Assembly: GCF_010728925.1 (NCBI RefSeq)
Contig: NZ_AP022608.1
Coordinates: 744,001-808,000 of the forward strand
Direction: 5' to 3'
From: Mycolicibacterium gadium
Lineage (GTDB): Bacteria > Actinomycetota > Actinomycetes > Mycobacteriales > Mycobacteriaceae
DNA length: 64,000 nucleotides
A program made the position numbers and the translations under genes. How positions within the stretch are numbered: position 1 is the first letter of the stretch; each line of letters begins with the position of its first letter. Of this stretch, positions 55,738 through 64,000 are shown one piece after another. The notes under the pieces were generated by a model, which was not told the origin of the DNA, ran no database searches, and saw nothing but the letters and a program-made list of their open reading frames with translations.

Positions 55738-56667
55738 TCAGCCGGCGAGAACCGGTTTCAACGCCTCGCCGACGGCGGTGACGTGGCCGGGGTGGTAGCC
55801 GTCGAGGCTCGTCACCGGGCTGAGGATCACGCCGGTGACACCCGCGTCGAACACCTTGGTCTTGATCTGCTCGGCGACCTGCTCGGCGGTGCCGTACACC
55901 GCTTGCTGCTTGAAGTCGTCGGGAATCAGGTCCTCGGAGATGCCGTCGCCGATGAGCGCGATGACCAGCATGCTGGTCTCGAGCGTGGCCGGATCGCGGC
56001 CGATCTCCTCGCAACGCTCCTTGACCACGGCCAGCTTGCGGGGCAACTCATCGAATCCCGCGATGATGTTCAGGTGGTCGAAGTGCTTGGCTGCCAGCGG
56101 GATCGTCTTCTTCTCGCCGCTGCCACCGATCATCAGTGGGATGTGGTCGCGGAAGCGGGGTTCGGCCATGGCCTCGACGGTGCGGTAGTACTTGCCGTTC
56201 ACCGTGGGCCGCTCGCCCGCGAGCATCGGCAGGATGATCTCCAGCGCCTCGCCGAGTTTGTTGAAGCGGTCGGTGAACGTCCCGAACTCGTAGCCGAGTG
56301 AGTCGTGCTCGAGCTCGAACCAGCCGGTGCCGATGCCCAGAATGGCCCGGCCCTGGCTGATGACGTCGAGCGTCGTGATCGCCTTGGCCAGCAGGGTGGG
56401 GTTGCGGTAGGTGTTTCCGGTCACCAACGTGCCGAGCTGCACACGCTCGGTCGCGGTGGCCAGCGCGCCGAGGGCGGTGTACGCCTCGAGCATCGGCTGG
56501 TCGGGCGTTCCGAGGCCGGGCAGCTGATAGAAGTGGTCCATCACGAAGACGGAGTCGAAGCCTGCGGCTTCGGCTTCTTGAGCCTGCGCGATGACGGTGG
56601 GGAAAAGTTCGGTGACGCCGGTGCCGTAGGAGAAGTTGGGGATCTGGAGTCCGAGTTTGATGGTCAC
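55738..56667 (-). CDS. LLM-class (probably F420-dependent) oxidoreductase (Rv1855c-like)
   Basis: A 309-residue luciferase-like TIM-barrel protein (KLGLQIPNFSYGTG, VFVMDHFYQLPGLG, ERVQLGTLVTGNTYRNPTLLAK, GIGTGWFELEHDSLGYEFG). The sequence type matches mycobacterial F420-dependent members rather than FMN ones, though cofactor choice cannot be proven. The GTG at 56667 is preferred; the frame upstream adds only a few residues without a better site. Confidence 0.87.
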   Translation of the reverse strand: MTIKLGLQIPNFSYGTGVTELFPTVIAQAQEAEAAGFDSVFVMDHFYQLPGLGTPDQPMLEAYTALGALATATERVQLGTLVTGNTYRNPTLLAKAITTLDVISQGRAILGIGTGWFELEHDSLGYEFGTFTDRFNKLGEALEIILPMLAGERPTVNGKYYRTVEAMAEPRFRDHIPLMIGGSGEKKTIPLAAKHFDHLNIIAGFDELPRKLAVVKERCEEIGRDPATLETSMLVIALIGDGISEDLIPDDFKQQAVYGTAEQVAEQIKTKVFDAGVTGVILSPVTSLDGYHPGHVTAVGEALKPVLAG

Positions 56668-56734
56668 ACCTTCACGTAACCACAACTAACCGGAGCGGTC
56701 ACCCCGCTTTAGCTACCGGCGAACGAAGGAATAT

Positions 56735-57406
56735 TCAGCCGAAGTTCGCCAGCGCACCGTGACTGACATGCATCGTTTGACCGGTGATGTGTCGGGCGGC
56801 CGGCGTTGTCAGGAACAAAGCGAGCCGGCTGATCTCCTCGGCCACCGAAAGTGGCGACTGCGAGAGACCGTCGTAGCCGGGTTCGGCATTCCGGCCCGAT
56901 GCGACCGCGTTCACGGTGATGCCGCGGATGCCGAAGTGCTGAGCCTGCCCCGCCGTCCAGTCGGACACCGCGGCCTTGATGGCGGCCTCAGCACTGCCCT
57001 CGGCCGGGTGCTCGGGTACGACGGTGATGATCGACCCCCCCGAACGCAGGTGGTCACCGAGAATCTGCACGGTCAGGACGGCGGAGAGAATCGTCGAGTC
57101 GAGCGCATTGCGCCACGCCGTGGCCAGATCGGAGAGGGAGTACATCCGCGGATCGCCGGCCTGCCAGCGTGGCGCGGGCACATTGACGATGGTGTCGAGG
57201 TGGTGCGGGAAGTGGTCCCGCGCTGTCTCCAGGTTCGCCGCATCGGTGTTGTCGAACACGATGGCGTCGACTTCGAGTTCTTTGGCGGCGACGTCCAGTT
57301 CGTCGCGGCGAGCGCCTGCGATCACGACCTGGTGCCCCGCGTTGCGAAAGTTCTCCGCGATCGTGCGTCCTAGGTCGGTGTCGCCTCCGGTGACAAGCAC
57401 GTCCAT
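56735..57406 (-). CDS. SDR-fold protein lacking catalytic Ser and Tyr (Rv1856c-like)
   Basis: A 223-residue Rossmann-fold protein of the short-chain dehydrogenase family. The N-terminal [18 protein letters not shown] binds NAD(P), and a later FDNTDAANL acidic loop is normal. The catalytic serine region reads ITVVPEHP, and the YxxxK position reads EAAIK, so Ser and Tyr are replaced by Pro and Glu. It is probably not a normal dehydrogenase. ATG at 57406 follows GGGAGG at a suitable distance; the longer frame is unlikely. Confidence 0.83.
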   Translation of the reverse strand: MDVLVTGGDTDLGRTIAENFRNAGHQVVIAGARRDELDVAAKELEVDAIVFDNTDAANLETARDHFPHHLDTIVNVPAPRWQAGDPRMYSLSDLATAWRNALDSTILSAVLTVQILGDHLRSGGSIITVVPEHPAEGSAEAAIKAAVSDWTAGQAQHFGIRGITVNAVASGRNAEPGYDGLSQSPLSVAEEISRLALFLTTPAARHITGQTMHVSHGALANFG

Positions 57407-57607
57407 CGCAAGGACCTCCCTCTGTGTTCGACGCTGAACCCCAGCCCGTGCAGGAAATGTTACTGGACAGTAGCTATAGGAGGAAATGCGGCACGCGCAC
57501 CCGGCACCACAACGCCGCCGAAGTGCCATAGGGTCGTGATCTGTGAAGCCCGTCGCGGCGGTGACCACCTCGAAGACCAGCGCGATTTCCGCATTTCGCG
57601 CCTCGCC

Positions 57608-58417
57608 GTGAGCCCGTCGGCCGTCCTCCCACGGTGGATCTACGTCCCGGCTGCGCTGGGGGCGCTGTTCGTCGCCGTTCCTCTCGTGGCGGTGGCTGCG
57701 AAGGTCGACTGGCCGCGATTCTGGTCGCTGATCACCAGTCCGGCATCGGTGTCCGCACTCGAGCTGAGTCTGCGTACCGCGACCGCCAGCACAGTGTTGT
57801 GCCTGATCCTGGGGGTGCCGATGGCTCTGGTGCTCGCCCGAAGCGACGCCCGGGTGGTCCGGATGACGCGGCCGCTGATCCTGCTCCCGTTGGTGCTTCC
57901 ACCCGTGGTGGGGGGCATCGCGTTGCTGTACGCATACGGCCGCCTCGGGCTGATCGGGCAGTATTTGGACGCCGCGGGAATCCAGATCGCCTTCACGACG
58001 ACAGCGGTCGTGCTGGCGCAGACATTCGTGTCGCTGCCGTTCCTCGTCATCGCGCTGGAAGGCGCGGCTCGCACCGCGGGGACGGACTACGAGGTGGTCG
58101 CCGCGACCCTGGGCGCCCGGCCCACCACTGTCTGGTGGCGGGTGTCCCTGCCGCTGCTGGCCCCGGGTCTGGTGTCCGGCGCGGTCCTGGCCTTCGCGCG
58201 ATCGTTGGGCGAATTCGGCGCCACGCTCACGTTCGCCGGTTCGCGAGAGGGCGTCACCCGCACCCTCCCGCTGGAGATCTACCTACAGCGGGAGAGCGAC
58301 GCGGACGCGGCGGTCGCGCTGTCTTTGCTCCTCGTCGTGATCGCGGCCGTGGTGGTCATCGTGCTCGGCAGCAGGCGGTTGGGGACCCGCGGCGCCCATG
58401 GTGGTGAATCAGCGTGA
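57608..58417 (+). CDS. modB: Molybdate ABC transporter permease
   Basis: A 269-residue permease with about six spans. The ABC-coupling EAA-type loop is in [27 protein letters not shown]. It has the ModB-typical [15 protein letters not shown] segment. The GTG at 57608 is chosen; the frame is open to 57536 but lacks a site there. It overlaps modC by 4 bases (GTGA). No modA gene lies next to it, unlike in M. tuberculosis, so a binding protein must be supplied elsewhere. Confidence 0.9.
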   Translation: MSPSAVLPRWIYVPAALGALFVAVPLVAVAAKVDWPRFWSLITSPASVSALELSLRTATASTVLCLILGVPMALVLARSDARVVRMTRPLILLPLVLPPVVGGIALLYAYGRLGLIGQYLDAAGIQIAFTTTAVVLAQTFVSLPFLVIALEGAARTAGTDYEVVAATLGARPTTVWWRVSLPLLAPGLVSGAVLAFARSLGEFGATLTFAGSREGVTRTLPLEIYLQRESDADAAVALSLLLVVIAAVVVIVLGSRRLGTRGAHGGESA

Positions 58418-59472
58418 CGGACGTCAGTGTGCGCGCGATTGTCGAGAACCGCGGTGTGGATATCGAACTCGTGGTGGACGCCGGCGAGGTTCTCGCCGTA
58501 CTCGGTCCGAATGGCGCGGGTAAGTCGACGGCACTTCATGTGATCGCGGGTCTGGTGCGGCCCGACCACGGCGTCGTCCGCGTCGGCGATCGGGTGCTGA
58601 CCGATACGGCCACGGGCACGCATGTCGCCACCCACGACCGCCGGATCGGGCTGCTGATGCAGGATGCGCTGTTGTTCCCGCATCTGAGCGTCGTCGCCAA
58701 CGTCGCCTTCTCCCCACGCAGCTCACGGGCGGATGCGATGCGCTGGTTGGACGAGGTCGAGGCCGCCGAGCTGGCCGATCGTATGCCCCGGCAGCTCTCG
58801 GGCGGGCAGGCGCAGCGCATCGCGTTGGCTCGCGCGCTGGCCGCGGACCCGGATGTGCTGCTGCTCGACGAACCCTTGGCCGGCCTGGACGTTGGAGCGG
58901 CCGCCGCGATGCGCAAACTGCTGGGCCGCGTTCTCGCGCGCGACGGCCGATCCGCGGTCCTGATCACCCACGACCTGGTGGATGTCCTCACCCTCGCCGA
59001 CCGGGTACTTGTCCTCGAGGAGGGCAGAGTCGTCGAAAAAGGCTCCGCCGCAGCGGTTTTGACTGCACCTCGCAGCAAGTTCGGGGCGCGCCTCGCCGGC
59101 GTCAACCTCGTGGCGGGCATCGCGGGCCCACAGGGGGTGTTGGCGACGCCGTGGGGGGTGGCCTGGCATGGCGTCGCCGAACCCGACAGCCTCGCCGGGC
59201 AGTCTGCGGTGGCGTTGTTCTCGCCGGCGGCGGTCGCCGTTTATCGCGACAAGCCGCACGGCAGCCCGCGCAACACCGTGGCGGTGACCGTCGCCGAGCT
59301 GGACAGCCGCGGGCCCGCCATCCGCGTCCGCGCCGAGGAACAGCCGGACGGCGCACCTGGGCTGGCCGCCGACATCACCGCCGATTCGGCCGCCGAGCTG
59401 CGGCTGGCGCCGGGGGAGCGCGTCTATTTCTCGATCAAGGCGCAGGAGGTCACCCTTCTCCCCAGCCCGTAA
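58414..59472 (+). CDS. modC: Molybdate ABC transporter ATP-binding protein
   Basis: A 352-residue ATPase. Walker A is [13 protein letters not shown], the signature is [19 protein letters not shown], and Walker B is [14 protein letters not shown]-terminal TOBE-type domain ([20 protein letters not shown]) could bind oxyanions and give trans-inhibition. GTG start overlaps the modB stop. Function: energises molybdate uptake for molybdenum-cofactor enzymes. Confidence 0.92.
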   Translation: MTDVSVRAIVENRGVDIELVVDAGEVLAVLGPNGAGKSTALHVIAGLVRPDHGVVRVGDRVLTDTATGTHVATHDRRIGLLMQDALLFPHLSVVANVAFSPRSSRADAMRWLDEVEAAELADRMPRQLSGGQAQRIALARALAADPDVLLLDEPLAGLDVGAAAAMRKLLGRVLARDGRSAVLITHDLVDVLTLADRVLVLEEGRVVEKGSAAAVLTAPRSKFGARLAGVNLVAGIAGPQGVLATPWGVAWHGVAEPDSLAGQSAVALFSPAAVAVYRDKPHGSPRNTVAVTVAELDSRGPAIRVRAEEQPDGAPGLAADITADSAAELRLAPGERVYFSIKAQEVTLLPSP

Positions 59473-59655
59473 CGACGCGGCTCGCCCATGCGAATTACCA
59501 ACTGGATTGCCTGTGAGAGCCGTCACCAACCGCCGGAGCGCGCCGCGCGCCTGGCGCGGGGCGCAGATAGAGCAGCAATCTATAAAATGCTGTCTAGCTG
59601 GGCTTTAGAAGCTTACAGCAATGTCACAATTAAGCACATTTGGAGCAACTCGCAC

Positions 59656-59690
59656 TTGCGTCACGGCGGTAACACGGTATTTTCATCCCC
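59656..59690 (+). promoter_or_regulatory. Probable leaderless promoter of apa
   Basis: TTGCGT at 59656-59661 and TATTTT at 59678-59683 are 16 bases apart. The -10 ends 7 bases before the ATG at 59691, so transcription should start at or just before the start codon. The preceding 100 bases are markedly AT-richer than the rest of the window. Confidence 0.5.
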
Positions 59691-60734
59691 ATGGATGAGC
59701 GAGACGCGTTACGCGAACCCCGCAAGGGCCTCTCAAAGTCGCTGATGATTGCGGCGGTGACCGGTGCGACCGCGGTGGCGCTCACGCTGCCGTCAATCGC
59801 ACAGGCACAACCGGAGCCCACGCCGGCGCCGCCTCCTCCGCCACCGACCGGCAACACGTTCATGCAGGGGCCGCCTCCTCCGCCAGGAGCGCCCGCGCCC
59901 CCGCCGCCAGGTGCCCCGGCGCCGCCGCCTCCGCCCGCGGACCCGAACGCACCGCCACCGCCGGTGGATCCCAACGCCCCGCCGCCGCCCGTCGACCCGG
60001 GCCGCGTCGAGAACGCCGCCGGTGGTCTGAGCTTCGTGGTGCCCGCCGGATGGAAGGTGTCGGATTCCACCCAGCTGTCTTACGGCCAAGCGTTGTTGAC
60101 CAAGATCACCCCTGAGGGTGCGGAGCCGCCGAACGACACGAGCGTGCTGCTGGGGCGGCTCGATCTGAAGCTGTTCGCCGGCGCCGAAACCGACAACACG
60201 AAGGCGGCCCAGCGGCTTGCATCGGACATGGGCGAGTTCTTCATGCCCTTCCCCGGCACCCGCATGAACCAGGAAACGGTTCCGCTCGACGCCAACGGTA
60301 TGCCCGGCGTTGCCTCCTACTACGAGGTGAAGTTCACCGACGCCAACAAGCCCACCGGGCAGATCTGGGCCGGCGTGGTCGGCGAGCCGGTCGAACCCGG
60401 CACACCGCGCGGTCAGCGCACCCCGCAACGCTGGTTCGTCGTCTGGCTCGGAACCGAGACCAACCCGATCCCGAAGGACGAGGCTGTCACATTGGCGAAC
60501 TCGATCCGGCCCTACGCCCCGCCGGTCGCTGTGCCTCCGCCGCCTGCGGATCCGAACGCTCCGCCGCCGCCGCCGGCCGATCCCAACGCTCCGCCCCCGC
60601 CGCCGGCCGATCCCAACGCTCCGCCCCCGCCGCCGGCCGATCCCAACGCACCGCCGCCGCCTGCGCCCGCGGGCGTCGGGGTCCCCGTGCCAGTGGCGCC
60701 AGAAGCCGCGCCGGGGATGTTGCCGCCCGGCTGA
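59691..60734 (+). CDS. apa: Secreted alanine-proline-rich antigen (fibronectin attachment protein)
   Basis: A 347-residue secreted protein. The signal peptide spans about 1-39 ([25 protein letters not shown] in parts). A proline-rich N-terminal region is followed by a compact central domain ([28 protein letters not shown] ... [13 protein letters not shown]) and a proline-rich C-terminus. The C-terminal tail holds four 10-residue repeats ([10 protein letters not shown]). The M. tuberculosis homologue (Rv1860) is a mannosylated glycoprotein that binds fibronectin; Thr-Pro sites here could be glycosylated. Confidence 0.93.
   Translation: MDERDALREPRKGLSKSLMIAAVTGATAVALTLPSIAQAQPEPTPAPPPPPPTGNTFMQGPPPPPGAPAPPPPGAPAPPPPPADPNAPPPPVDPNAPPPPVDPGRVENAAGGLSFVVPAGWKVSDSTQLSYGQALLTKITPEGAEPPNDTSVLLGRLDLKLFAGAETDNTKAAQRLASDMGEFFMPFPGTRMNQETVPLDANGMPGVASYYEVKFTDANKPTGQIWAGVVGEPVEPGTPRGQRTPQRWFVVWLGTETNPIPKDEAVTLANSIRPYAPPVAVPPPPADPNAPPPPPADPNAPPPPPADPNAPPPPPADPNAPPPPAPAGVGVPVPVAPEAAPGMLPPG
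60546..60665 (+). repeat. Four 30-bp tandem repeats inside apa
   Basis: A 30-base unit coding [10 protein letters not shown] is repeated four times in frame; the second and third units are identical at the DNA level. It is a potential minisatellite, so strains may differ in the length of the C-terminal tail. Confidence 0.88.
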
Positions 60735-60919
60735 CACGCCAGGACTGGACTGGCTATAACGCAGGCACAACGCGATGTGCTTGCGTCCTCGGATCGACCA
60801 GAACCACCGATGAGCGTTCGCCTCGCGGGTGGAAACCGACCATCGACCTTCGCGGTCGTCAATTTTGGTGACGTGCTTGGCCGGGCGGCCTACGATCGGG
60901 AGTACAGCTGAGGTCGGGG

Positions 60920-61219
60920 ATGGGTAAGGGAGCCTCCATGCTGAACTTGATTTGTCGCGTCACGGCCAGGGTGGCGGTGGCTCTTGCGGCGCTTACCGGT
61001 GCCTCGTTGGTGTCGCCGGCGGTGGGAAGCGCAATCGAGTGCGGAGTGGGAACTCTTTTCGACCCACCCACGAACACGTGCATCGCCGCGCCACTGCCGC
61101 CGCCCCCGCCTCCTCCTCCGCCACCACCACCGCCGGCCTGGAACGGCGATCCGACTCCGTACTTCTCGGTGGGGATCTGCGCTCCTATTCCCTTCGTGTC
61201 GTTGTGCGCTGGAATCTGA
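60920..61219 (+). CDS. Small secreted protein with Cys-flanked polyproline
   Basis: A 99-residue precursor. The signal sequence (ARVAVALAALTGASLVSPAVGSA) is followed by a mature part of about 65 residues. Two cysteines (ECGVG...NTCIAA) precede a run of about 14 prolines, and two more follow near the C-terminus (GICAPIPFVSLCAGI). The arrangement suggests two small disulphide loops joined by a rigid rod. An internal ATG at 60938 with GGGAG before it is an equally good start. No function is recognised. Confidence 0.7.
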   Translation: MGKGASMLNLICRVTARVAVALAALTGASLVSPAVGSAIECGVGTLFDPPTNTCIAAPLPPPPPPPPPPPPPAWNGDPTPYFSVGICAPIPFVSLCAGI

Positions 61220-61360
61220 CGTTCCGCGGCTTGAGTACGCCCATTTGAAGACTGCTGATCTTGACCGCACTGGCCGTCGAATTGTTACCGGCGTGCGGTA
61301 TATCTCGAGTTGGCCCGGCGGTTGCGCTGAGCCATGGCCAGCGATAGGCGGGAGATCCTG

Positions 61361-61666
61361 ATGGACATCATTGCGGCTACCGAGTTGCTCGCAGAACGGT
61401 CGACGACGCTGACCAGCGTCGGCTGGATCGGCTACATCATCATCGGCGCGCTCGCGGGCTGGATCGCCGGAAAGATCGTGAAGGGCCGCGGATCCGGCAT
61501 TCTGATGAACATCATCGTCGGTGTCATCGGCGCCTTGATCGGCGGCTTCCTCCTCAGCTTCTGGTTCGACACCGCAGAGGGGGGTTGGTGGTTCACCTTC
61601 TTCACCGCGATCCTCGGGTCGATCATCCTGCTGTGGCTCGTCGGTCTGGTGCAAAAAAAGACGTAG
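61361..61666 (+). CDS. GlsB/YeaQ/YmgE family small membrane protein (Rv1861-like)
   Basis: A 101-residue protein with three hydrophobic spans rich in glycine (GWIGYIIIGALAGWIAGKIVKGRGSGILMNIIVGVIGALIGGFLL in parts). These are marks of the transglycosylase-associated/GlsB family, small stress-linked membrane proteins of unknown mechanism. ATG at 61361 with GGGAG eight bases before. It lies between the polyproline gene and adhA. Confidence 0.85.
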   Translation: MDIIAATELLAERSTTLTSVGWIGYIIIGALAGWIAGKIVKGRGSGILMNIIVGVIGALIGGFLLSFWFDTAEGGWWFTFFTAILGSIILLWLVGLVQKKT

Positions 61667-61678
61667 CGTCACCATGGG

Positions 61679-62701
61679 GTGATGGGCACCCCAACGATGA
61701 AGGCATGGCGAGTTCAGCGGCCGGGCCCGATGAGCAGTCGACCGTTGCAGAAAGTCACCGCCGACGTGCCACGGCCCGCGCCGGGCGAGCTCCTCGTCGC
61801 CGTGCGGGCATGTGGCGTGTGCCGCACCGATCTTCACGTCACCGAGGGCGACCTGCCTGTGCATCGCGCCGGGGTGATTCCTGGCCACGAGGTCGTCGCC
61901 GAAGTCGTCGAAGTCGGTCCGGAAACAGATGGCGGCGAGTTCGCGGTCGGTGATCGGGTCGGCATCGCGTGGCTGCGGCACACGTGTGGCCAATGCAGAT
62001 TCTGCAAAAGCGGTAACGAAAACCTATGTCCGGAGTCTCGCTACACGGGATGGGACGCCGACGGGGGATACGCCGAATTCGCCACTGTCCCAGCCGCTTA
62101 CGCCCACCCGCTCCCAGCTGGATATTCGGATGCCGAACTGGCGCCGTTGCTGTGCGCGGGCATCATCGGCTATCGCGCACTGCTGCGCGCCGAACTGCCT
62201 GAAGGCGGCCGGCTTGGCATATACGGGTTCGGTGGAAGCGCACACCTGACCGCACAGGTGGCGCTCGCACAGGGCGCCGAGGTGCATGTGATGACCCGCG
62301 GCGAGCAGGCGAAGGAATTGGCATCGGCACTGGGCGCCGCGTCCGTACAGGGCGCCGCCGACCGTCCGCCGGTGATGCTGGACTCCGCGATTCTCTTTGC
62401 GCCGGTGGGGGATCTGGTGTTGCCGGCTCTCGAGGCGCTCGATCGCGGCGGCACGCTGGCCGTCGCCGGTATTCACCTGTCCGACATTCCTGCGCTGAAC
62501 TATCAGCGGCATCTCTTCCAGGAGCGGCAGTTGCGGTCGGTGGCATCGAACACTCGCGCCGACGCCCGCCAATTTCTTGCGTTCGCCGGCCGTCATCACC
62601 TCGAGGTGACGACACCGCAGTACCCCCTGGACAAGGCCGCCGATGCGCTTGCAGAGCTGGGGGCGGGCCGGATTTCGGGCGCCGCGGTATTGGTGGTTTA
62701 G
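61679..62701 (+). CDS. adhA: Zinc-dependent alcohol dehydrogenase
   Basis: A 340-residue medium-chain dehydrogenase. Catalytic zinc ligands are in CGVCRTDLH and GHEVVAEV. The structural zinc lobe has four cysteines ([15 protein letters not shown]). The NAD(P)-binding loop reads [16 protein letters not shown], a variant of GxGxxG. It has the YADH-like zinc-binding pattern of M. tuberculosis AdhA (Rv1862). GTG at 61679 and ATG at 61682 are adjacent starts. Its stop overlaps that of the convergent hypothetical gene by 4 bases. Confidence 0.92.
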   Translation: MMGTPTMKAWRVQRPGPMSSRPLQKVTADVPRPAPGELLVAVRACGVCRTDLHVTEGDLPVHRAGVIPGHEVVAEVVEVGPETDGGEFAVGDRVGIAWLRHTCGQCRFCKSGNENLCPESRYTGWDADGGYAEFATVPAAYAHPLPAGYSDAELAPLLCAGIIGYRALLRAELPEGGRLGIYGFGGSAHLTAQVALAQGAEVHVMTRGEQAKELASALGAASVQGAADRPPVMLDSAILFAPVGDLVLPALEALDRGGTLAVAGIHLSDIPALNYQRHLFQERQLRSVASNTRADARQFLAFAGRHHLEVTTPQYPLDKAADALAELGAGRISGAAVLVV

Positions 62702-63189
62702 AGCGCGGCGAGGGCAGCGCCGAGCCGGCCCCGCAGATCGCCGCGGCCGTAGCGGTAGAGCGGCCCCGCCCCGTCGCTCAGGATCTGGCGCAGCCGCGCC
62801 ATTCCCCGCGCGCTCACCGGTCGCAGTGAATGCAATCGCAAGGTGATCGCGTCGATCACGTCCTCGGCCGCAGCGAGGTTGGGCACGTGCAGTGGCACCC
62901 GGGACGAGAGCAGGAGACCGCGGCCGCGGGCATCGGCGACTATCGCACGCAGCGACCGTGCGATTGCCTCTCGCTCGGCGGTCGACGTCAGACGCGCCTC
63001 GTGCGCCGCGAGCGCGCTGCCCTCGGGTGCGGGGACACCGACGGCAAGTAGCCGGTCGTACCGGTCGGCCCTCAGTCGCGCGGTCAACCGTGACCACATC
63101 GACGGCCGTGGGAGCGCGTCGGCCGCCGTGGCGGGGCGGACGTCGGAGGAACTGGAAAGGATTTCGGCTGGAATCTTGTTGTCAGCCAT
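62698..63189 (-). CDS. Hypothetical protein
   Basis: A 163-residue soluble, mostly helical, Ala/Arg/Leu-rich protein with no recognised domain or cysteine. The start is the ATG at 63189 preceded by AGGCAGAT; a longer frame runs into the divergent regulatory region. It shares that region, with its TGACCG array and a KstR-like site, with the CGNR regulator on the other strand, so the two are probably co-controlled. Confidence 0.68.
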   Translation of the reverse strand: MADNKIPAEILSSSSDVRPATAADALPRPSMWSRLTARLRADRYDRLLAVGVPAPEGSALAAHEARLTSTAEREAIARSLRAIVADARGRGLLLSSRVPLHVPNLAAAEDVIDAITLRLHSLRPVSARGMARLRQILSDGAGPLYRYGRGDLRGRLGAALAAL

Positions 63190-63232
63190 GGATATCTGCC
63201 TCTTTGCCGGATTACGGCATTCGCGTTTGTTG

Positions 63233-63290
63233 TGACCGTCTAACACGTTACAACGGTCATGCGTGACCGGTCAAGTTGATATACCGGTCA
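63233..63290. promoter_or_regulatory. Ordered array of TGACCG half-sites
   Basis: TGACCG at 63233-63238 faces CGGTCA at 63254-63259, and TGACCG at 63264-63269 faces CGGTCA at 63285-63290. Both pairs have a 15-base spacer and repeat with a 31-base period. The inner pair also forms CGGTCA-TGCG-TGACCG, a hairpin-like palindrome. It fills the gap between the hypothetical gene and the CGNR gene and overlaps the latter's promoter. Confidence 0.65.
63239..63252. promoter_or_regulatory. Possible second KstR-type site
   Basis: TCTAACACGTTACA fits TnnAACnnGTTnnA at every fixed position. It lies inside the first TGACCG-N15-CGGTCA unit, offset half a base from its centre. It may be real or may be part of that other operator. 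Confidence 0.4.
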
Positions 63291-63304
63291 TGCGGGCCTA
63301 CTCT
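63276..63304 (+). promoter_or_regulatory. Promoter of the CGNR gene, probably leaderless
   Basis: TTGATA at 63276-63281 and TACTCT at 63299-63304 are 17 bases apart. The predicted transcription start falls on the GTG at 63311. The -35 lies inside the second TGACCG/CGGTCA unit, so a bound regulator would block it. Confidence 0.55.
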
Positions 63305-63310
63305 GGAACT

Positions 63311-63901
63311 GTGGTTGCCGATCCGACGCGATGGCTCGCCGACGTGGAGTCCAAGCCGGCGCCCGGCCCGCTGCTCCGGGTTCAGGCGCTGGTCAACACC
63401 GTTGAGCTGCCTTCGGGGCCAGACCGCCTCGCCGATCTCGACGATGCCAAGCCATGGTTGATCGACAACGAGCTGATGGCATCCGACGCCGCCCTCGACG
63501 ACGCGGATCTGCGGCTGCTGCGCGATGTCCGTGAGTCGTTGCGCGCCCTGTTGATGTGCAACGGCGCAGGGCCCTCGCCGACCGTAGCGGAGCTTGCGCC
63601 GCTTCGTGCGGTGGCCGCCGGTGGTGCCGCGCGCGCTGAGTTCGGTGACGACGGACTGGTGCGACTCACGGCCCTCGGCGATTCCGTCGCCGAACGTCTG
63701 GTCGGTTTGCTGTTGATCATCCGCGACGCACAACTCGATGGTAGTTGGGCACGCCTGAAGGTCTGCGCGAACGACGAATGCCGCTGGGCGTTCTACGACA
63801 GATCCCGCAACCACGGCGGCACCTGGTGCGAGATGTCCGCGTGCGGCAACAAGCTCAAGAACCGCGAGTTCAGGGCACGGCGCAGAAAAGGTGATCGCTG
63901 A
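63311..63901 (+). CDS. CGNR zinc-finger/ABATE domain regulator
   Basis: A 196-residue protein with an N-terminal ABATE (ligand-binding, stress-induced) domain and a C-terminal CGNR treble-clef zinc finger (KVCANDECRWAFYDRSRNHGGTWCEMSACGNKLKNREF in parts, four cysteines). These are believed to be transcription factors. I chose the GTG at 63311 because the promoter places the transcript start there and an upstream ATG at 63290 lies inside the operator array; that ATG is the main alternative. Confidence 0.8.
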   Translation: MVADPTRWLADVESKPAPGPLLRVQALVNTVELPSGPDRLADLDDAKPWLIDNELMASDAALDDADLRLLRDVRESLRALLMCNGAGPSPTVAELAPLRAVAAGGAARAEFGDDGLVRLTALGDSVAERLVGLLLIIRDAQLDGSWARLKVCANDECRWAFYDRSRNHGGTWCEMSACGNKLKNREFRARRRKGDR

Positions 63902-63916
63902 CCAGCGAGGCGTCAG

Positions 63917-64000
63917 TCAGGTCGACAGATGCCACACCAGGGCGGCGGCGAGCGCGCCCAAACCGTTGAGCGACCAGTGCAGCGCGATCGGCGCGATCAG
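63917..64000 (-). CDS. CPBP (CAAX protease-like) membrane protein, C-terminal end only
   Basis: The reverse strand reads to the window edge as LIAPIALHWSLNGLGALAAALVWH plus LST and a stop. The HWSLNGLGAL segment is the conserved last helix of CPBP intramembrane proteases of the Rv1863c type. Only 27 residues are visible. Confidence 0.65.
   Translation of the reverse strand: MIAPIALHWSLNGLGALAAALVWHLST

Noticed and set aside
57536-57607. Remnant of modA before modB
   Set aside because: The translated segment has no recognisable similarity to molybdate-binding proteins.

Overview
The window is chromosomal DNA of a Mycobacterium, probably a free-living Mycolicibacterium-type species. The DNA is GC-rich, GTG starts are common, and several genes are characteristic of the genus (secA2, garA, apa, guaB1, F420- and deazaflavin-linked enzymes). 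From about 6.3 kb to the right edge, the gene order follows from memory the M. tuberculosis stretch Rv1814 to Rv1863c. Extra genes are inserted. Rv1835c, the Rv1838c-Rv1840c genes and modA appear to be absent. No tRNA, rRNA, IS element, prophage or CRISPR array was found.

Layout. (1) 0-6.3 kb, accessory: the 3' end of an SDR gene, two DUF202 membrane proteins, an MFS exporter, an operon of a DUF2236 oxygenase, a TetR regulator and two SMR efflux subunits, and a divergent carboxylesterase. (2) 6.3-15.8 kb: a sterol-desaturase-like hydroxylase, a K+/H+ antiporter pair, an amine-oxidase-like flavoenzyme, a secreted trypsin-like protease, a Ddn-type nitroreductase divergent from its TetR, an ArsR/SRPBCC pair, and a VOC/flavoprotein operon behind a KstR-type operator. 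(3) 15.8-25.5 kb: a BacA-type ABC transporter with a decayed second copy beside it, a flavin monooxygenase, ilvG, an inserted acetyltransferase gene, secA2 and pgsA2. (4) 25.5-34 kb: a DUF881/small-basic-protein/DUF881 membrane cluster, gcvH, garA, ftsR, a bifunctional nuclease, a MerR regulator, and gcvP behind a tandem glycine riboswitch. (5) 34-48 kb: two alpha/beta hydrolases, a solute-binding/VWA membrane protein, glcB, an uncharacterised protein, two CNNM/CorC-type membrane proteins, guaB1, gnd and the blaI/M56 peptidase pair. (6) 48-50 kb: an iron-controlled locus with a FhuF-like gene and the small RNA MrsI, each behind an IdeR-type box. (7) 49.8-54.3 kb: the urease operon ureABCFGD, with three tandem 11-codon mini-ORFs between ureB and ureC. 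(8) 54.2-64 kb: ndh, an F420-type enzyme, an unusual SDR, modBC, apa, a small Cys-flanked polyproline protein, a small membrane protein, adhA, a hypothetical gene, a CGNR regulator and the end of a CPBP protease gene.

Shared functions include nitrogen and one-carbon metabolism (urease, glycine cleavage with its riboswitch, GarA as a switch on glutamate and 2-oxoglutarate flux, malate synthase). Iron sparing is suggested by MrsI and the FhuF-like gene, and steroid or xenobiotic handling by the KstR-type operator, oxygenases, esterase and efflux. Envelope transport is represented by SecA2 and BacA. The most unusual structures are the mini-ORF chain in the urease operon, the MrsI/FhuF-like locus, the bacA relic, and an ordered array of TGACCG half-sites at 63.2 kb.
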